A stretch of DNA of 64,000 nucleotides from Populus alba (taxonomy: Eukaryota; Streptophyta; Magnoliopsida; Malpighiales; Salicaceae). The position numbers and the translations under genes are program-made. Positions 47,701 to 61,200 of the stretch are shown here, piece after piece. The notes beneath the pieces are model-generated. The model had not been told where the DNA came from, ran no database searches, and saw only the letters and a program-made list of their open reading frames with translations. The stretch covers positions 248,001-312,000 of the forward strand of contig NC_133293.1 of assembly GCF_005239225.2 (NCBI RefSeq), given 5' to 3'. How positions within the stretch are numbered: the stretch's first letter is position 1; each line of letters starts with the position of its first letter.

Positions 47701-50700
47701 GCCAGTCACCACCTCATACAACGGGCGAGACATTTGAAAGAATTCTGGCTTTCTTGCAGATATTATCACCTACATAAGTAGAGAATAACAAGAAATCATA
47801 ATTAACAAGTGACCCAAGGTTTCATCAAAGTGTAGAAGATCCATATCTTGAACATAAAATCAAACAAGAAAACGATTTAGTGTTGTGAGTAAACAATTCG
47901 AGAAGTCTACGCCTAGGACTGGTATGGTAAAAGGGAAAGGAAGGTGGTGAGAATCTTTCAATTTTGGTCATGCCAATGATACTTATACTATGTTGTTAGG
48001 AAGAAAGAAAGTCTAGTACAAGTTACTCCTTAAACTTTAAGGAGCCTTCTGTTAAGAGAATTAGAAGAGAGCAGTCACTTGCCATGAAGTAAGGCTGACA
48101 AATAAGGCATACTCACTATGTCAAACAGATCTCGCCAGCCCATATCATTTGGTAGGGATCTGTTAAATGAATGCTTCATCATTTTGTCCGTGTAATGATA
48201 ATCAGAGTTTGTAATGAGTAGAAGCTTTTTACCAGCCTGTCACACAAAAATCTCAGAACCCAGTACAAGATCATAATAATGTTGTGCTTAATCAAAGATG
48301 GCGAGTTCAAAGAAATACCTCCTTTTGATCTAACAGTGCTAAAGGTAATTCTGGGTCAGGCTCCACAAACAATTCAGGTTTTGACATTATCTCACTCTGT
48401 ATAAATGCCATCAATCAGCACAATGTTTGTGGACCAAAATACCAAAAGCAATGGAAAATGAATTCCCATTAAAATATTTACCTTAAGCTGACCCTCTACA
48501 TGTGCCCGAAATAGAGCCTTTCCAACAGCCTGAAAATCATGTCAAGTATGAAAAAAAAGTACGCAAATACCTAATGACACTTTAGTTGTTGCAATTGATA
48601 ATCTACAAAACATGCCTTGTAAAGTCCTTTATAGTCAGGTGGGCATATTTCGGCTGATATAGCTCCTTCATCATATCTAACAACCATCTGGAAGTGGAAT
48701 CAGACAAGGCTACCAAAGATTAACATGCTGTCGCAAGCAAATGAAATGTTGCATGCAGTGAATTAGAAGGTTCATAAAAGACAATGAAAGTGACAGTAAC
48801 AATAACGGAGGTAGAACTAGTGGGACCCCCTTCGAAAAGAGAAACTGCATTTTGGCCTTTCTTGACATAATGCTCTAGCTCTCGAAGTGATGACATGATA
48901 AATATACAAAATCACAAAAGAACAAGGATTAATCGAACAGTCTCATGGTTTATATAGTTTGCTAAAAATTTAAAAATTAGTTATAGAAACCATAGAAGGG
49001 CACATTTTACCCTATGCTCCATGTTCAGGGGCTACTTTTTTTGGGGCATCAATTAATGATGAAATTTATGGAATACAATAAGATTTCTGGTCAAACACCA
49101 GCCCTGTCAGTCAGCTGGAAATTCATAATTCCATACAGCTTTCCTCTAACACAACAGGGTGTGTGACGCACCAGAGTACATTATGTCTGTGCTTGAAGAA
49201 TTCTCACCACTAAAATTTAAGAAATTGCGGTCTAACTAATTCATCTTGGATGGCTAATTGTTTTGTGCTCTCTACTCCTTTCGTTTCCTTTCCTGTTACA
49301 CCAATGTTTAAGTTATTAATCAAAGATAAATTGAAAGTTCAAAAAGTTTCTCATTTTCTGCATGAATTTCCAACTATTTTTATTAAAAGTTTGGCAGTTC
49401 TTTAAAATGTGGGTTGAAAATTAGAAACCATTGTCACATACTCATGCAAGCTTGCTTTAAATGTCAGTATACATGCTAAATGAAAAACCTTGCCAACTAA
49501 ATTATATGATTGTTTACCTAGTCAAGAGAAAGAAAAACCAACAGAAATAGTTGGAAGCAGAAAGATCCATCAGAATAGAAAGAACAAATTATTTGCCACA
49601 AAACATCTCAATGGCATGTAAACGAAAAGAATTATAGTTTGGCAAAAATTTCTATGGATTGAAACAGCCCACCTGCATGTATGCCACAGCTTCCGAAACA
49701 GAGAACAGTGTGTTTAAGAACACCCATCGATTCTCCTTCCGCAGATCAACCAGTTCCCTCCCATACATCTCACTTCCATGAATAGAAAGTTAAGCACCAC
49801 TATGGAAAATATTACACCGGTGTTTTCCAGTTATACCAAATCAAATAAAAAATGTTGAAGAAGCTAAATCATAGGTCAAGCAGACTGCAGTGCAGGCTAT
49901 ATATGCACCATCAAATAGCAATGTTCAACTACGTACAGGGATAAAAGGGGCTCAAAAAAAGCTTATTTCGCCGTCCTATATGTTAGCAGGAGGTGTGTGA
50001 TTAGAAGAGAACATTATACTCTGTAGGTGAAGAATGGGAAGTTGAATCCATCATTGCAATATAACAAACACCTTGGATGCCATCAAGAGGATTGTCAATA
50101 ATCAAAATGAAGAGGTTTAAAGTTCAAAGCACACCTGACATCTTGAGTAGACAACATTCTGGTGCCATGCATTGCCCTTTTTACATAACCAAATCGATCC
50201 GCTTTAACTAGGTTGCCTTTCTCTTTGTCTATAACAAGACCTCTAATTACCAAGTCTGGATCAAATGCAAGCCCATCAACTGGAAAACCCATGCTTCGTA
50301 AATTTCCCAAGCAATAATCATAAGCCCGCCCTTCCCAGGCCTGCAGTAGTATAAATAAATACACACCAGTAGAACTCAAATGATCAAATCCATATAATAC
50401 TACGAGTCTAACTAAACAAGTAGAATTGATAGAATTTTATTTCATTGATGCTCTAATCATGGATAGATGTTGAGAGAAGAAGTGATGTTCACCTTCACAT
50501 TGTAATGTATCAAAGTGTAGTCCATGTCATATCCAATGGCACTAATTGACCTCAGATTTAAAGTACGGCTGCAAAATATACCTCGGGATGAATTCCTTGC
50601 TGAAGAGGGACTCTGAAAAACATCTGATGATATCACAACAACGAACCTTAACAAGAGAAACTCGAAAGTTGGTAGACATCCAGGACAGGAATGGAAGAGC

Positions 50701-51451
50701 ATTGAAGTTCACATATTGAAACCGCAAAGCGCTGTTCTCAATTAGATTGAGAAACCACATGTAAATACATTTCAGTAATGCAGAAGGGGTTAATACAAAT
50801 AAATAAATCAAAATCGAAGATTGAGCACAAGAAGCAGCAAACAAAAATGTGAAAACAGTAATAAAGAGAAACTTGAGGATAAATTATGATCATTTCATTG
50901 GAAAAGCAACAGAATATAAGAGGGTAGCGAAAGAAGGGTTACCGAAATGCCCAAGTCATTAAGCAAATCCTCAGCTTCCTCTGCCTCCTTCATAGCAACC
51001 TCCTCAATTGGACCTTGTAAAGTTGCCGGACCATCCATTCCTGCATGGAATGAACACGAAAAGTGCAACGCTTTAACTAACCAAGTCAAAAAAAAAAAAA
51101 AAATTTCCACTAGAAACACGCAATCAGACATTGTTTGCGGACAACAATTCCTACATGGGAATTTGCAAAAGAGAGAGATTTACCAAAAGTGTCAAGATGG
51201 TCAAAGTTAAGATTCAAATCCCCTTTAGTGCTCTGTCCTAAATAATCAAACTCGTAATTAGTTGAGGGTGTGACAGAGAAGATTTGGTCTCCAACACTGC
51301 AACGGCACACCACCATCATCCGAGCTCTTTTAGTGGTATTTGCAAACATGGGTCTGACAAAAAGAGGAGAATTGGACAATGGAGCACCACAACGGGTGTC
51401 TCTCTGCTGCGCCAACCAGAATTTGGCCAAAACCTCCGCCGTCACAGACAT
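41516..51451 (-). CDS. HAD-superfamily IG cytosolic-type 5'-nucleotidase protein
   Basis: Sixteen exons: 51451-51184, 51040-50943, 50612-50493, 50340-50135, 49772-49673, 48687-48616, 48529-48482, 48396-48319, 48236-48117, 47769-47664, 47245-47082, 46846-46712, 42280-42150, 41920-41858, 41757-41679, 41587-41516; 619 residues. It belongs to the HAD family related to cytosolic purine 5'-nucleotidase, predicted to dephosphorylate nucleoside monophosphates. The catalytic DxDxT reads YDMDYTLIHY (Asp151, Asp153), motif II is LITNSDY (about 338-343), and the Mg-binding motif IV is YVGDHIYTDV (Asp433). The roughly 90-residue N-terminal extension, rich in Ser, Arg and Thr, may be an organelle presequence. 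Intron 5 is GT-AG, but intron 6 starts with GC (TACAAG|GCATGT). Intron 12 is 4.4 kb because two nested LTRs landed in it. Substrate is not known from sequence. Confidence 0.92.
42395..42622. repeat. Tandem duplication of 114 bp in nucleotidase intron 12
   Basis: Copies at 42395-42508 and 42509-42622 share TACATTAGGGATT, CTGCAGGTGCG and TTCATTTGCACTGGATTGCA. They are about 90% alike by eye and lie just left of the LTR insertion. Confidence 0.9.
42644..46615 (+). mobile_element. Solo-LTR-like element (outer), interrupted by an inverted copy
   Basis: It begins TGTCACGACCCG and ends AACATTACA, flanked on both sides by the 5-bp duplication GCATT (42639-42643 and 46616-46620). Its own sequence is in two pieces, 42644-43339 and 45520-46615, matching the reverse complement of the last and first parts of the inner copy. 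About 370 bp of its middle is missing where the inner copy sits. No gag or pol sequence is seen, so it is best read as a solo LTR of a large-LTR retrotransposon in intron 12 of the nucleotidase gene. TG...CA ends and a 5-bp duplication support LTR origin. Confidence 0.82.
43340..45519 (-). mobile_element. Solo-LTR-like element (inner), opposite orientation
   Basis: About 2.18 kb, starting TGTGATGTTTTG and ending GTCGTGACA. It is the reverse complement of the outer element's family and is complete through its middle, including a TA microsatellite at 44687-44724 and several diverged TTTGGTCC/AATTACAAATTGG internal repeats at 43890-44270. It lies inside the outer LTR. The flanks do not show a matching 5-bp duplication, and the outer LTR lacks 370 bp there, so the insertion or a later event deleted target sequence. 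Strand is given relative to the outer element, since the transcription direction is not known. Confidence 0.78.
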
Positions 51452-51915
51452 GATAGGCTAAGATAGTAGTTGCTTCACTTGCTCTAACAATTGTTACTCC
51501 GAGTAGATTGGTCTCAAAATCCTAAGCACATGGTAAAAAATGAATTTCTCCAAGTAGATTTACTTTTTGAGAGATGAAAAATATAAAACCCTTTGCATAA
51601 CTGGTAGGGCAGTGGGAATCATTGAACATTATCCATTACCTTCTCTAAAACCCAATCTTATCTTTTCAGATTTTATCCGAATCCGACCTGAAATTAAATT
51701 ATCTATAAATTTAGATTCAACAATACTCATCAATCCATTAGATTCCATTGAAATCATCATTGAACAATACTCATTTAGATTGATATCCATTAAATTCCAT
51801 TGAAATCATCATTCCAAGTTAAAAGAAAATAAGCTACAAAACTACAGAATACATAACATTTTTAGGGTTTAAAAATTAAAATTTTGAGGGAAAAACTTCG
51901 GTTTTAATCTTTAAC

Positions 51916-51977
<62 letters not shown>

Positions 51978-53289
51978 CCCTAGATCTACAAAAACAAATA
52001 TTTTTCTTGTTTGATTTTTTTATTTAATAAAAATTGAAAGCAAGCAAAACAAATCAAATTTAGACCATTTGGAATAAAAATAAAAATACATTTCTTTAAT
52101 TAAAACCTATTTATCTTATCAATACGCTAAATATTTTTGGAAATTTTTACTAAAATATTAATTTCTTAAACAATATCTTATCATGTTCCTAAGATATATA
52201 TATATAAAAAATAGAATAATACATTATTCGTATATTGTCGTGGGGAATATTTTGATGGTGTTATTAAACTCGAGTCCGCCCCAAAAGTTAATTTAGAGAC
52301 CTTTTAATTTGTTCCCTTACCTACTTTAGATTCCAAATTAAATTAAGTAGAGTTGATCTGATGTTATATAATTAACTTAATATGTCCAAACACGATCCCC
52401 TTGACACGATTTAAACTTGGTTTGATTGGAAAAAAATTCAACACAATATTAGCTTTTTTCTAATAAATATTAACACAATAACCTTTTAGATTAACCTTAA
52501 TCAATCTGTCAATTTAATTATAAATCTAATTAAATTTAATAACTTTATTTATATAATCTATTTTTATTTAATTATATAATTATAAAATAGATACATGGAT
52601 AAAAACAACAATATAAAAATTGTGCCCTTTCCTTTCCTACATATATTTTTAATTAACTTATTTTAATAAATTTTAATTGAAATTATAGGAAAATAAAATA
52701 AAAGCTAGACGCTTAGGCCTGTTAAGCCACGACTTTAATTGAGATTATAGGGGAAAAAACACATGAAGGCCAGACGCTTAGGCCTGGCTAAGCCAGACGT
52801 ATCGTCCATAAATTTCCTAAAACTTTACGTCTTATCTATCTATTGATTATTAAATATCAAACCTCTATTGTCAAAATGTTTGAGAATTATTCATTATTTT
52901 TTCATAAGGTTGCGTGAAGAATCATTGTTTTTTATAACCATGATTATATTTTATATAAAAACAAAAACTATAATTGTTCTTTGAGGATGTGTGAAAAATA
53001 AAACCATAATTATTTAGAATAAAAAATGATATTAAATCAGTTTTTATTAAAAATAAATAAAAAAAATTTTATATAAAAATACTGAAACTAATTCAAACCG
53101 ACCAGTTTTAGTTTGGTTCAGTTTAGATTTTTTAGGACAAAAACCAGTTCTAAACCGGTTTGGTTCGGTTTTTTTCGGTTTGATTCGGTTTTTTTTTTTT
53201 TTGTTTAGATTTGGTTCTATTGTTTGGTTTTTTTTTTTTTTTTCAATTTTCTGAATTTAATCCATTTTTTTGATTTTTTTTACTACCAA

Positions 53290-53341
<52 letters not shown>

Positions 53342-55769
53342 GATGACATCATGTGCAGCCCAGGAGCTTTTTTTAAAAAAAATATGCGTGCAACACACGT
53401 CGTCCAGATTGCATCGTCCACCTAAAAATTGCAGGCTGCAGCACTACAATTTCTAGCATCGCCGTTGATAATTTTCACTGACCAATTTGTCATGGAAAAA
53501 CCAGGAGGTCATAATGGTCATTGTTCTTTTCCCCTCCTCACTCAATTCTAGAATTATCCTTTTTTAAAATCTTGTCAAAATCTCTGGTAATCTAACAAAT
53601 ATATCATTTTCTTTTAATTTGTTTATTTTATTGGATTCGTATGATGATAAACTGCTTATTCAAATGATAATTAAACTTATTTGAAAAACCTCTCTGCAAG
53701 TTTCAAGACTTTCATGCTACTACACATACATGGTTTTGTAACCCCCCATTAAATCCATTTAGTTAGTGTCTTAAAATACAAGAAACATATACTTATGGAA
53801 GACAAAAACATGTTTCGTTGAAAAAATAAATATGAAAACATAATTATCAAATACTAATTAAAAAATGAATAATTCTGTTTATCTTATTTAAAAAAGATAA
53901 CTTATTGGCACAAAGATCATATTTTTATTTGCTAGAAGGTGGGTAGATGACAACTCTTTTTTTCATCGTTTTTCAACGAGTTTTTCTTTCTTTCTAATCT
54001 AGAGATTAAAAAATAAATAAAATAAAATCTTGGATTGAAAACAAAATTCCTAAAAATGCAGGGCTGAAATGAATGAAATGCAAAAATAGATGAACTAGAA
54101 AGCATTTCTTTCCCGAATTTGAGATTGCCCATGTTTTTTCAAGTCTTATAATTTGATCCTTTATCTTTCAATCTATATTTCTTCCACAATTTCAACCCAT
54201 ATCTCATGAAATTAGGTTTTTAGTTTATTAGTTAATTAGCCTGAGGCATTAATTGTCAGTTAGCTAACTTGATTATCTCAACTTATTAAAGCACTCAAGA
54301 TTCCACTTCTTAACTTGTAGCTTATTTCAATAATATTGAAAATGCACCCTCCCATGTAACCAAATCGTATATTAATTAAGTATTAGGTATAATTATCAAG
54401 CTAAAAGGTGGGTGCGTAGGTATGTAGGTGGGTGCGTGTTCAGAGTTGACAATTTATAAAAAAAAAGAAGGGGAAACACTTGGATTACAATTTACAGTGT
54501 TGTTTTTTGTTTTTTTGATCTTTTTTTTTTTTTTTTTAATTCAGTTTTTATGTGGACTTAGAGTTAATAATTTATTTTAATTTATCTTTTATATAATTAT
54601 CGCAGTATCAAAAAAATATCCTAACATCGAGTTGTTATATATAAAAAAATCTTAATATAGTTGTATAGTCTATTTTTTAAAAAGAAATTAGTTAAATAAA
54701 AATTGATTTAGAAATAAAGCTAGATTATCAAACTTTATGGAGTCAATGACTTGATTTGCGAGTTTAACGAGGTAACCCTAGTTGCCTCGGTTCACGGGTT
54801 TGGCAGGGAACCTCTTTTTTTTTTTTTTTTTTTCTAATTGAACTTGATTATGTGATCATTTTTTTTATCATATAGTTAAAAAATAGTTTCTAAAAAAAAG
54901 TATGTTTAACTTTTAGAAAGTCCATAGGCTTGTTGACGAGTTTAATTTTTTTTTTATTATTTTTTTTTTAAAAAATTTAACAGTTAAGCCAGACCCAATA
55001 GCATTAGATCGGGTAGCCAAGACCCGATAACATTGGGTCGGGTTGTCAATCCATACCCAATAGCCTTGGATTTACTTTAGTGGCTAGACCCAACAACTTT
55101 GGAAAGAAAAGAAAACGTTTCTCTTGGTGCTTCAGTGTCGTTCACAGTACAAACACTCTATATAAAGTGTGTGGTTCATAGTGAAATAAATCTATGTACA
55201 CAATACCTACATAGTGTTTTTACAAGGCGTTTTAAAGAATAGAACTAGAAACGTGACCTGCGCTATGCTGCGGGTCAATTTTTTTTTACATAAAAAATAT
55301 CAAAAAAACAATTAAAATCTAAGAGTGTTATATCTTTCTGCAAAGCTATACCTAAGAGTATTGGGTGTGTCTGTTACGCCTGACCCAAAAGTTATATTTA
55401 TACTATTAATAATATTATTAAACTTGCATGACCCAAATTTAAATGAGTTTGGTTGCAACATCAAACCCAGAGCCTTAGATATGGGTCTGGCTACAAGGTT
55501 GTGCTATAAAAATGTGATAATTAAAAAGGAAAAAAAATTAATAGTACAAAATAAATTTTTTTAAAAAAAAAGATTAATTGAAAAAAAAAATATGTAAAGC
55601 AAAGTATTATTCCGATAAATAATGTTTTGCAAGGAGGGGTATAATAAAATCCCCTCATGAGATCATAATAATCTAATGAACAGTAAACAAAACAAATCAT
55701 AAAGTTTAATTCTTAATCAAATTGATATTAAAAGATAAAATTCAAAGAAAAAAACTACTTAAGAAAAAG
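51452..55769. other. Long AT-rich spacer with microsatellites, no gene
   Basis: It starts with the nucleotidase promoter. TA microsatellite at 51919-51974 and TAA microsatellite at 53290-53340. GACGCTTAGGCCTG occurs twice near 52708 and 52765. At 53085-53290 the GGTTCGGTT/AAACCGG low-complexity family seen at 21540 recurs. At 54980-55100 GACCCAATAGC/GGGTCGGGT words resemble the 33.9-kb minisatellite. No coding region is supported. Confidence 0.5.
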
Positions 55770-56430
55770 AAAAAAAAAATCTGAATCAACTGGTTTAACC
55801 CATCAAACCTGGAATTCATGTCATGAAATTGGAAGAAAAATTGTTGATGCCTTTTAATTATAGTTAATTACAATATTTAAAGATGAAATTGGAAGAAAAA
55901 AAAACCAATGGAAAAAAAGAAAAAAAATCTGAATTAACTGGGTTAACCCTTTAAACCAGGTTAACCAGTCAAACCTGGAATTCATGTCATGAAAGTTTGA
56001 TAATTGAATAGGAAAAAACATTTACGAGTTAACCCACTAAACTCGGGATTCGTGTTATGAAAGTTTGATAACTAAATAGAAAACAAAATTACCATTAACA
56101 AACTAAATCAAACGAAAAACTAGAAAAAAAATAATTTGAGTTAACCCGTCAAACCTGAAATCTGTGTCATAAAAGTTTGATAACTAAATAGAAAAAAAAT
56201 TTAACATTAACAAACTAATTTAAACAAAAAAAAAATCCATTAAAAAATAAATAAAAAAAAAACTATCTAGCCTTTTCACTGTGGGTTAATTATAATATTA
56301 AAAGATAAAATTGAAAAAAAAAACTAATAAAGAAAAAAAAATTGAATCAATTTGATTAACCTATCAAATCAGATTAACCCGTTAAATTTAAGATTCTTGT
56401 CAAGAGTGTGATAATTAAATAAAAAAATTA
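55770..56430. repeat. Degenerate tandem repeat with GTTAACCCGTCAAACC core
   Basis: A unit with GAGTTAACCCGTCAAACCTG, then ATTCATGTCATGAAAGTTTG and ATAACTAAATAG recurs with much variation near 55785, 55930, 56015, 56135 and 56345. Unit length is irregular, roughly 90-200 bases. No coding potential. Confidence 0.75.
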
Positions 56431-56476
56431 ATATTAATAAATTTAAAAAAAAAAACAGTTTTTTTAAAAAAAAAAA

Positions 56477-56534
56477 CAGCTCACTCTTTTTACTGTAGAC
56501 TCCACTTTGGAGTCTACAGTGAAAGACTGAGCCG
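56477..56534. repeat. Imperfect palindrome with perfect 13-bp stem
   Basis: ACTGTAGACTCCA (56492-56504) pairs exactly with TGGAGTCTACAGT (56508-56520) over a 3-base loop. With a few mismatches the arms reach 56477 and 56534. It is probably the fold of a small foldback or MITE element. Confidence 0.88.
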
Positions 56535-57415
56535 TATATGTTATAATTATAATAATAAAAAAAAAAAAAGGACGGACGGCCAGTAAGAAATCCGTATAAA
56601 CAATAGAAACAGATTCTTCTTCTAATTCTGTTGTACGAAAAGACAAAAATATTGCCGATGCGGGAATGTTTTTGGCTAAACCTTTGCCAGGTTCTCTTTA
56701 TCCTTTTCTGAAATACTCAGTGAGCTTCTTCAGGCACATGCTCCCCATATCTATGGCTTCAATCTTCAGGCACACGCTCCCCATTTATATGGCTTCAGAA
56801 CCCGGCAACTCTCTCCATGTGTTACCCATTAACTTGAAGACATTATCAAGAGTGAGTTTGCCATTTAATACTGATGAGTGTTTCTTTCTTCCTTTTTTTT
56901 TTATTTTTTAATGTCCTAATCCAAGGTTCTAAATTGGCTTCTAGGTTATTGCAAATGAGGCTACAGAGAGAGTTGAACTGCAAATTTATTGCGTAACTCC
57001 ATGGTAATTAAAATTAAGAATTCATTATATATGCTGTATCTTTTGATGATGATGGGACGCAACAATGCTATTGGCCGCATAGACATTAAAAATATGCTAA
57101 TTCGTTGAATAATCCCAGATTCGAATCTGCTGGCCTCATCGCTGCCGTATCTCTTCCCTCACTGGCCATGTCTTCTTGACTAATTAATTCTTTTCTTATT
57201 ATCATTAATTTGCTCTTGTATTTTATCTAGCTCCTGCATGTGCAGTGCTACATTGATCATATATATATAAGTATATAATGTGAGGGCATCAACTACTATG
57301 CATGTGCTATGATCAATGTATAGGACAATGATAAGAACAATTTCCAAACCAGTCTTTTTCTTTATACAGATAGATAAATATAGTGTTTCGGGTGAGGTTG
57401 TAGGAAGATCGCAAT

Positions 57416-57465
<50 letters not shown>

Positions 57466-58278
57466 TGCGGTCCCCCAGGTAACTAGCTATCATCTTTTCG
57501 AATGTAGTCGGAAGCATTTAGACAAAATATGGAGCAAGCTGGAATAGAATGGCTAGTGACACAGGATGTGATCGAATTCTGATATTACACTTTGAATATA
57601 TTTATTACTCGTAAAACTTAAAATGATTCCCTCAATCTTGAAAACCTAGCGAGCTAAAATTCAACCATATAGTCTCAGACCTGGCATATATATTCTGATA
57701 GAGCCCATGTTGCTTATAAAGTGGAGTCAGTGAAGGATGGCATATATGGGGTTGATTCATATAACCGCATTTTTTAATTTCCACGTGGACTGTGGCAACC
57801 TGACCTGGTCTTGACTGTTGTTTTCTCTTCTCTTACCTGGGTTTGCCTCTTGGTTCCGTTTGAAAACCTTTCCTCATAGTTGTCCTCGAATCTTTTGGCA
57901 GGTGAGGTTCTCTGGCATTAGAATCAGCTTGGTTCCATTCTATTTTACCGCTCTCATAATACCTGTCTGCTTGAGCTTTAAGCAGTGACAACTTTCACAG
58001 AATTTCCCTTTCTGACATTTAGGATTTAAGCAGCTGCAGCGTTTTGTTTCCAAATCAAAATAATTTATTTTCCATAAATTCAATAGTGCTTCGGAAGATA
58101 TAGGCTTCCAGAAAATAAAGATTTGTCAGGCATTGTTGGAATGAATTCATCTTTTAGCTCTTATCAAGAATTTGGCAATTGAGGCACTTGATATTGTTTC
58201 TCTTGCAGCTCTAATCCGACCATAAAGGTTCTTCAAAGCACCCCGTGTCAACTATAGCAAAGAATCATTGGAGACAAC
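56535..58278. promoter_or_regulatory. ABCB upstream region
   Basis: This is promoter and leader territory of the ABCB gene. It includes a TA microsatellite at 57417-57463. A TTTCTCTTGCAG acceptor-like site at about 58198-58209, 70 bases before the ATG, suggests a 5' UTR intron. The donor is not certain. Confidence 0.45.
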
Positions 58279-61200
58279 ATGGCTGATGAAAATGGTTTGC
58301 TAGGAGATAGAAAGTTTGAGCAGGCTGCAGCAACAACGAGCCATTCAGAAATTGTGGAGTCAGAGATCCAAGCCGCAGAAAAGAATGATAACGAACAAGA
58401 ATCAGAAAAGAGCAAGGAGAAAAAGGAAAGCACTAATGTAGTGCCATATTACAAGCTTTTCTCCTTTGCTGACCCCACAGATTATCTATTAATGTTTGTC
58501 GGCACCATTGCTGCAATTGGAAATGGAACCTGCATGCCCATCATGACGATACTATTTGGACAAGTAGTAAATGCGTTTGGAAGTACTAGTAACAACATTG
58601 AAGAAGTGACTCATGAAGTTTCCCAGGTATAGAAACTATATTCTGCTAACAACACAATTCATCCATATCGATGCATCATCTGATACATATGAAATTGCAG
58701 TATATATTTATGTTCTTTAACTTGACCTTACTTCCACACTAACATTCTGCAACCTGAGGGTGAGTATTCTGTGTAGAAAATTTTGTTCCAAGGTAGATTA
58801 ACCACTACTTGTGATTTGGACTGGTTGGATTTTCAAGGAACTTGCTCTCGCTAATACTATTTGCATTTACCTATTGCTTGGTAATACTACCCAACTTTAC
58901 CTATTGCCTGGTAATCTCCTCAAGGAAGATGATCGCTATGTATTCCTATCCTGTTATGGAACCCATTATTAGCTGTAACTCAATCCGTATATTCCATATC
59001 CTCAGGTAGCTCTGAAGTTTGTTTACTTGGGACTTGGTGCCATGGTTGCAGCATTCCTTCGTAAGTCCACATTATTATTCACCAGTCATGGCTCCATCCT
59101 TAAAAAAGTTGTTAGAGGCTTAGAGCTAAATTGAGAACTGAAATACCTGAGTTTGATTTGTATCAGAGGTATCTTGTTGGATGGTCACCGGGGAGAGACA
59201 GGCTGTGCGAATAAGAAATTTGTACTTGGGAGCCATTCTCAGGCAAGAAATCGGCTTCTTCGATAACGAAACTAACACAGGAGAAATTATTGGGAGGATG
59301 TCGGGTGACACTATTCTCATTCAAGATGCCATGGGTGAGAAGGTATGGACATATATTTTCTTAGAAATATGCTAGAAATAGAATCTGATGTATCATCTTA
59401 CTTGTTAATTTTTGTTGCAGGTGGGAAAGTTCTTGCAGCTATTTACAACATTCACTGCTGGTTTTGTCATAGCCTTTAGTAAGGGATGGAAACTTACTCT
59501 TGTCATGGCATCTTCCATCCCCCTTCTTGTCCTATCTGGTGCCGTCATGGCCATTACTGTGTCAAAGATGGCATCCCGTGGGCAAACTGCTTATTCACAT
59601 GCAGCAAATGTCGTGGACCAGTCAATTGGTTCCATCAGAACGGTATGCGCAATTGGATAAGAAATAGTTTCTTTGCCGCTTCATTTCAGAACCACGGTCA
59701 TGATGGCCATTTCCAACGCAGGTTGTATCATTTACAGGGGAGAAGCAAGCTGTGGTTCAATACAACAAGTCTTTGACCGAAGCTGTCAAAACTGGAGTGC
59801 AAGAGGGCTTGGCTATAGGAGTCGGTTTTGGTGTGGTTACACTTATTGTATTCTCCACTTACGCTTTGGCTGTATGGTACGGTGCTAAAATGATTCTGAA
59901 TGATGGATATAATGGAGGAGATGTTGTAAATGTAAATTTTGCAGTGTTGACCGGCTCCATGTAAGTTTCAGTCTGCATCTTTTTCATTTTTCTGAAAGAT
60001 CGATCTCTCATGAGTTGTGTTAAGAACATTTTACTTTATTTCTTAAATCATTTTGATTTTTTTGTTTGTCAGGTCTCTAGGACAGTCATCTTCTTGCTTA
60101 AGTGCATTTTCTGCTGGGCGAGCTGCAGCGTTTAAGTTGTTCGAGGTAATTGATAGAAAGTCACAAATAGATTCTTACAACAGCAACGGACGGACACTAG
60201 ATGATATTCAGGGAGATATAGAACTTAAGGATATTCATTTCAGTTATCCAGCAAGACCTGATGAGCGAATATTCAATGGCTTCTCTCTCGCAATACCTCC
60301 CGGTACATCTGCAGCTTTGGTTGGAAAGAGTGGAAGTGGGAAATCTACAGTTATTGGTTTGATTGAGAGGTTCTACGACCCGCACGCCGGCGAAGTTCTA
60401 ATAGACGGCGTTAACCTCAAAGAGTTCCAGCTCAAATGGATTAGACAGAAAATAAGCCTGGTCAGCCAAGAACCTGTGTTGTTTGCTTGTAGCATTAAAG
60501 ATAATATTGCCTATGGGAAGGATGGTGCAACTAGTGAAGAAATCAAAACTGCTGCTGAACTTGCCAATGCTGCCAAGTTCATAGATAAACTTCCTCAGGT
60601 TTAAATAGAGATGCAATTAAAATTTGTTTTCTTTTATTTGGATTTTTTATTCCAAGAAAGCTTTTAAGTTAATATAATATCAGTGGAACCATTGTGTGTG
60701 GCTTTCAGACTTTATAAGACAACAAACCTGGGTGCTTAGGTGATTTGTCATTGTTAACTAACGAGAGTAGATGCTTTCAGGGACTTGACACGATGGTTGG
60801 GGAGAATGGCACTCAGCTATCTGGCGGCCAAAAACAGAGAATTGCTATTGCTAGAGCAATTCTAAAAGATCCAAGAATACTCCTTCTAGATGAAGCCACA
60901 AGTGCTCTTGATACAGAATCTGAAAGAATTGTGCAAGAGGCATTAGACAGGATTATGATCAACCGAACCACAGTTGTTGTAGCTCATCGCTTGAGTACAG
61001 TAAGGAATGCTGATGCAATTGCCGTTCTTCACCACGGGAAAATTGTTGAAAAAGGTACTGCTTTTGCTCGCATTGCTCTCTCTTAATTGGTTACCAAATT
61101 TGATTAATGTATAATGTAATGGAAAACAAATTGTTCTTGATTATTTCACCTTTTGATTAATAAGTATTCCTTATTTTAGAATGACAAAAAAGTGTTCCCC

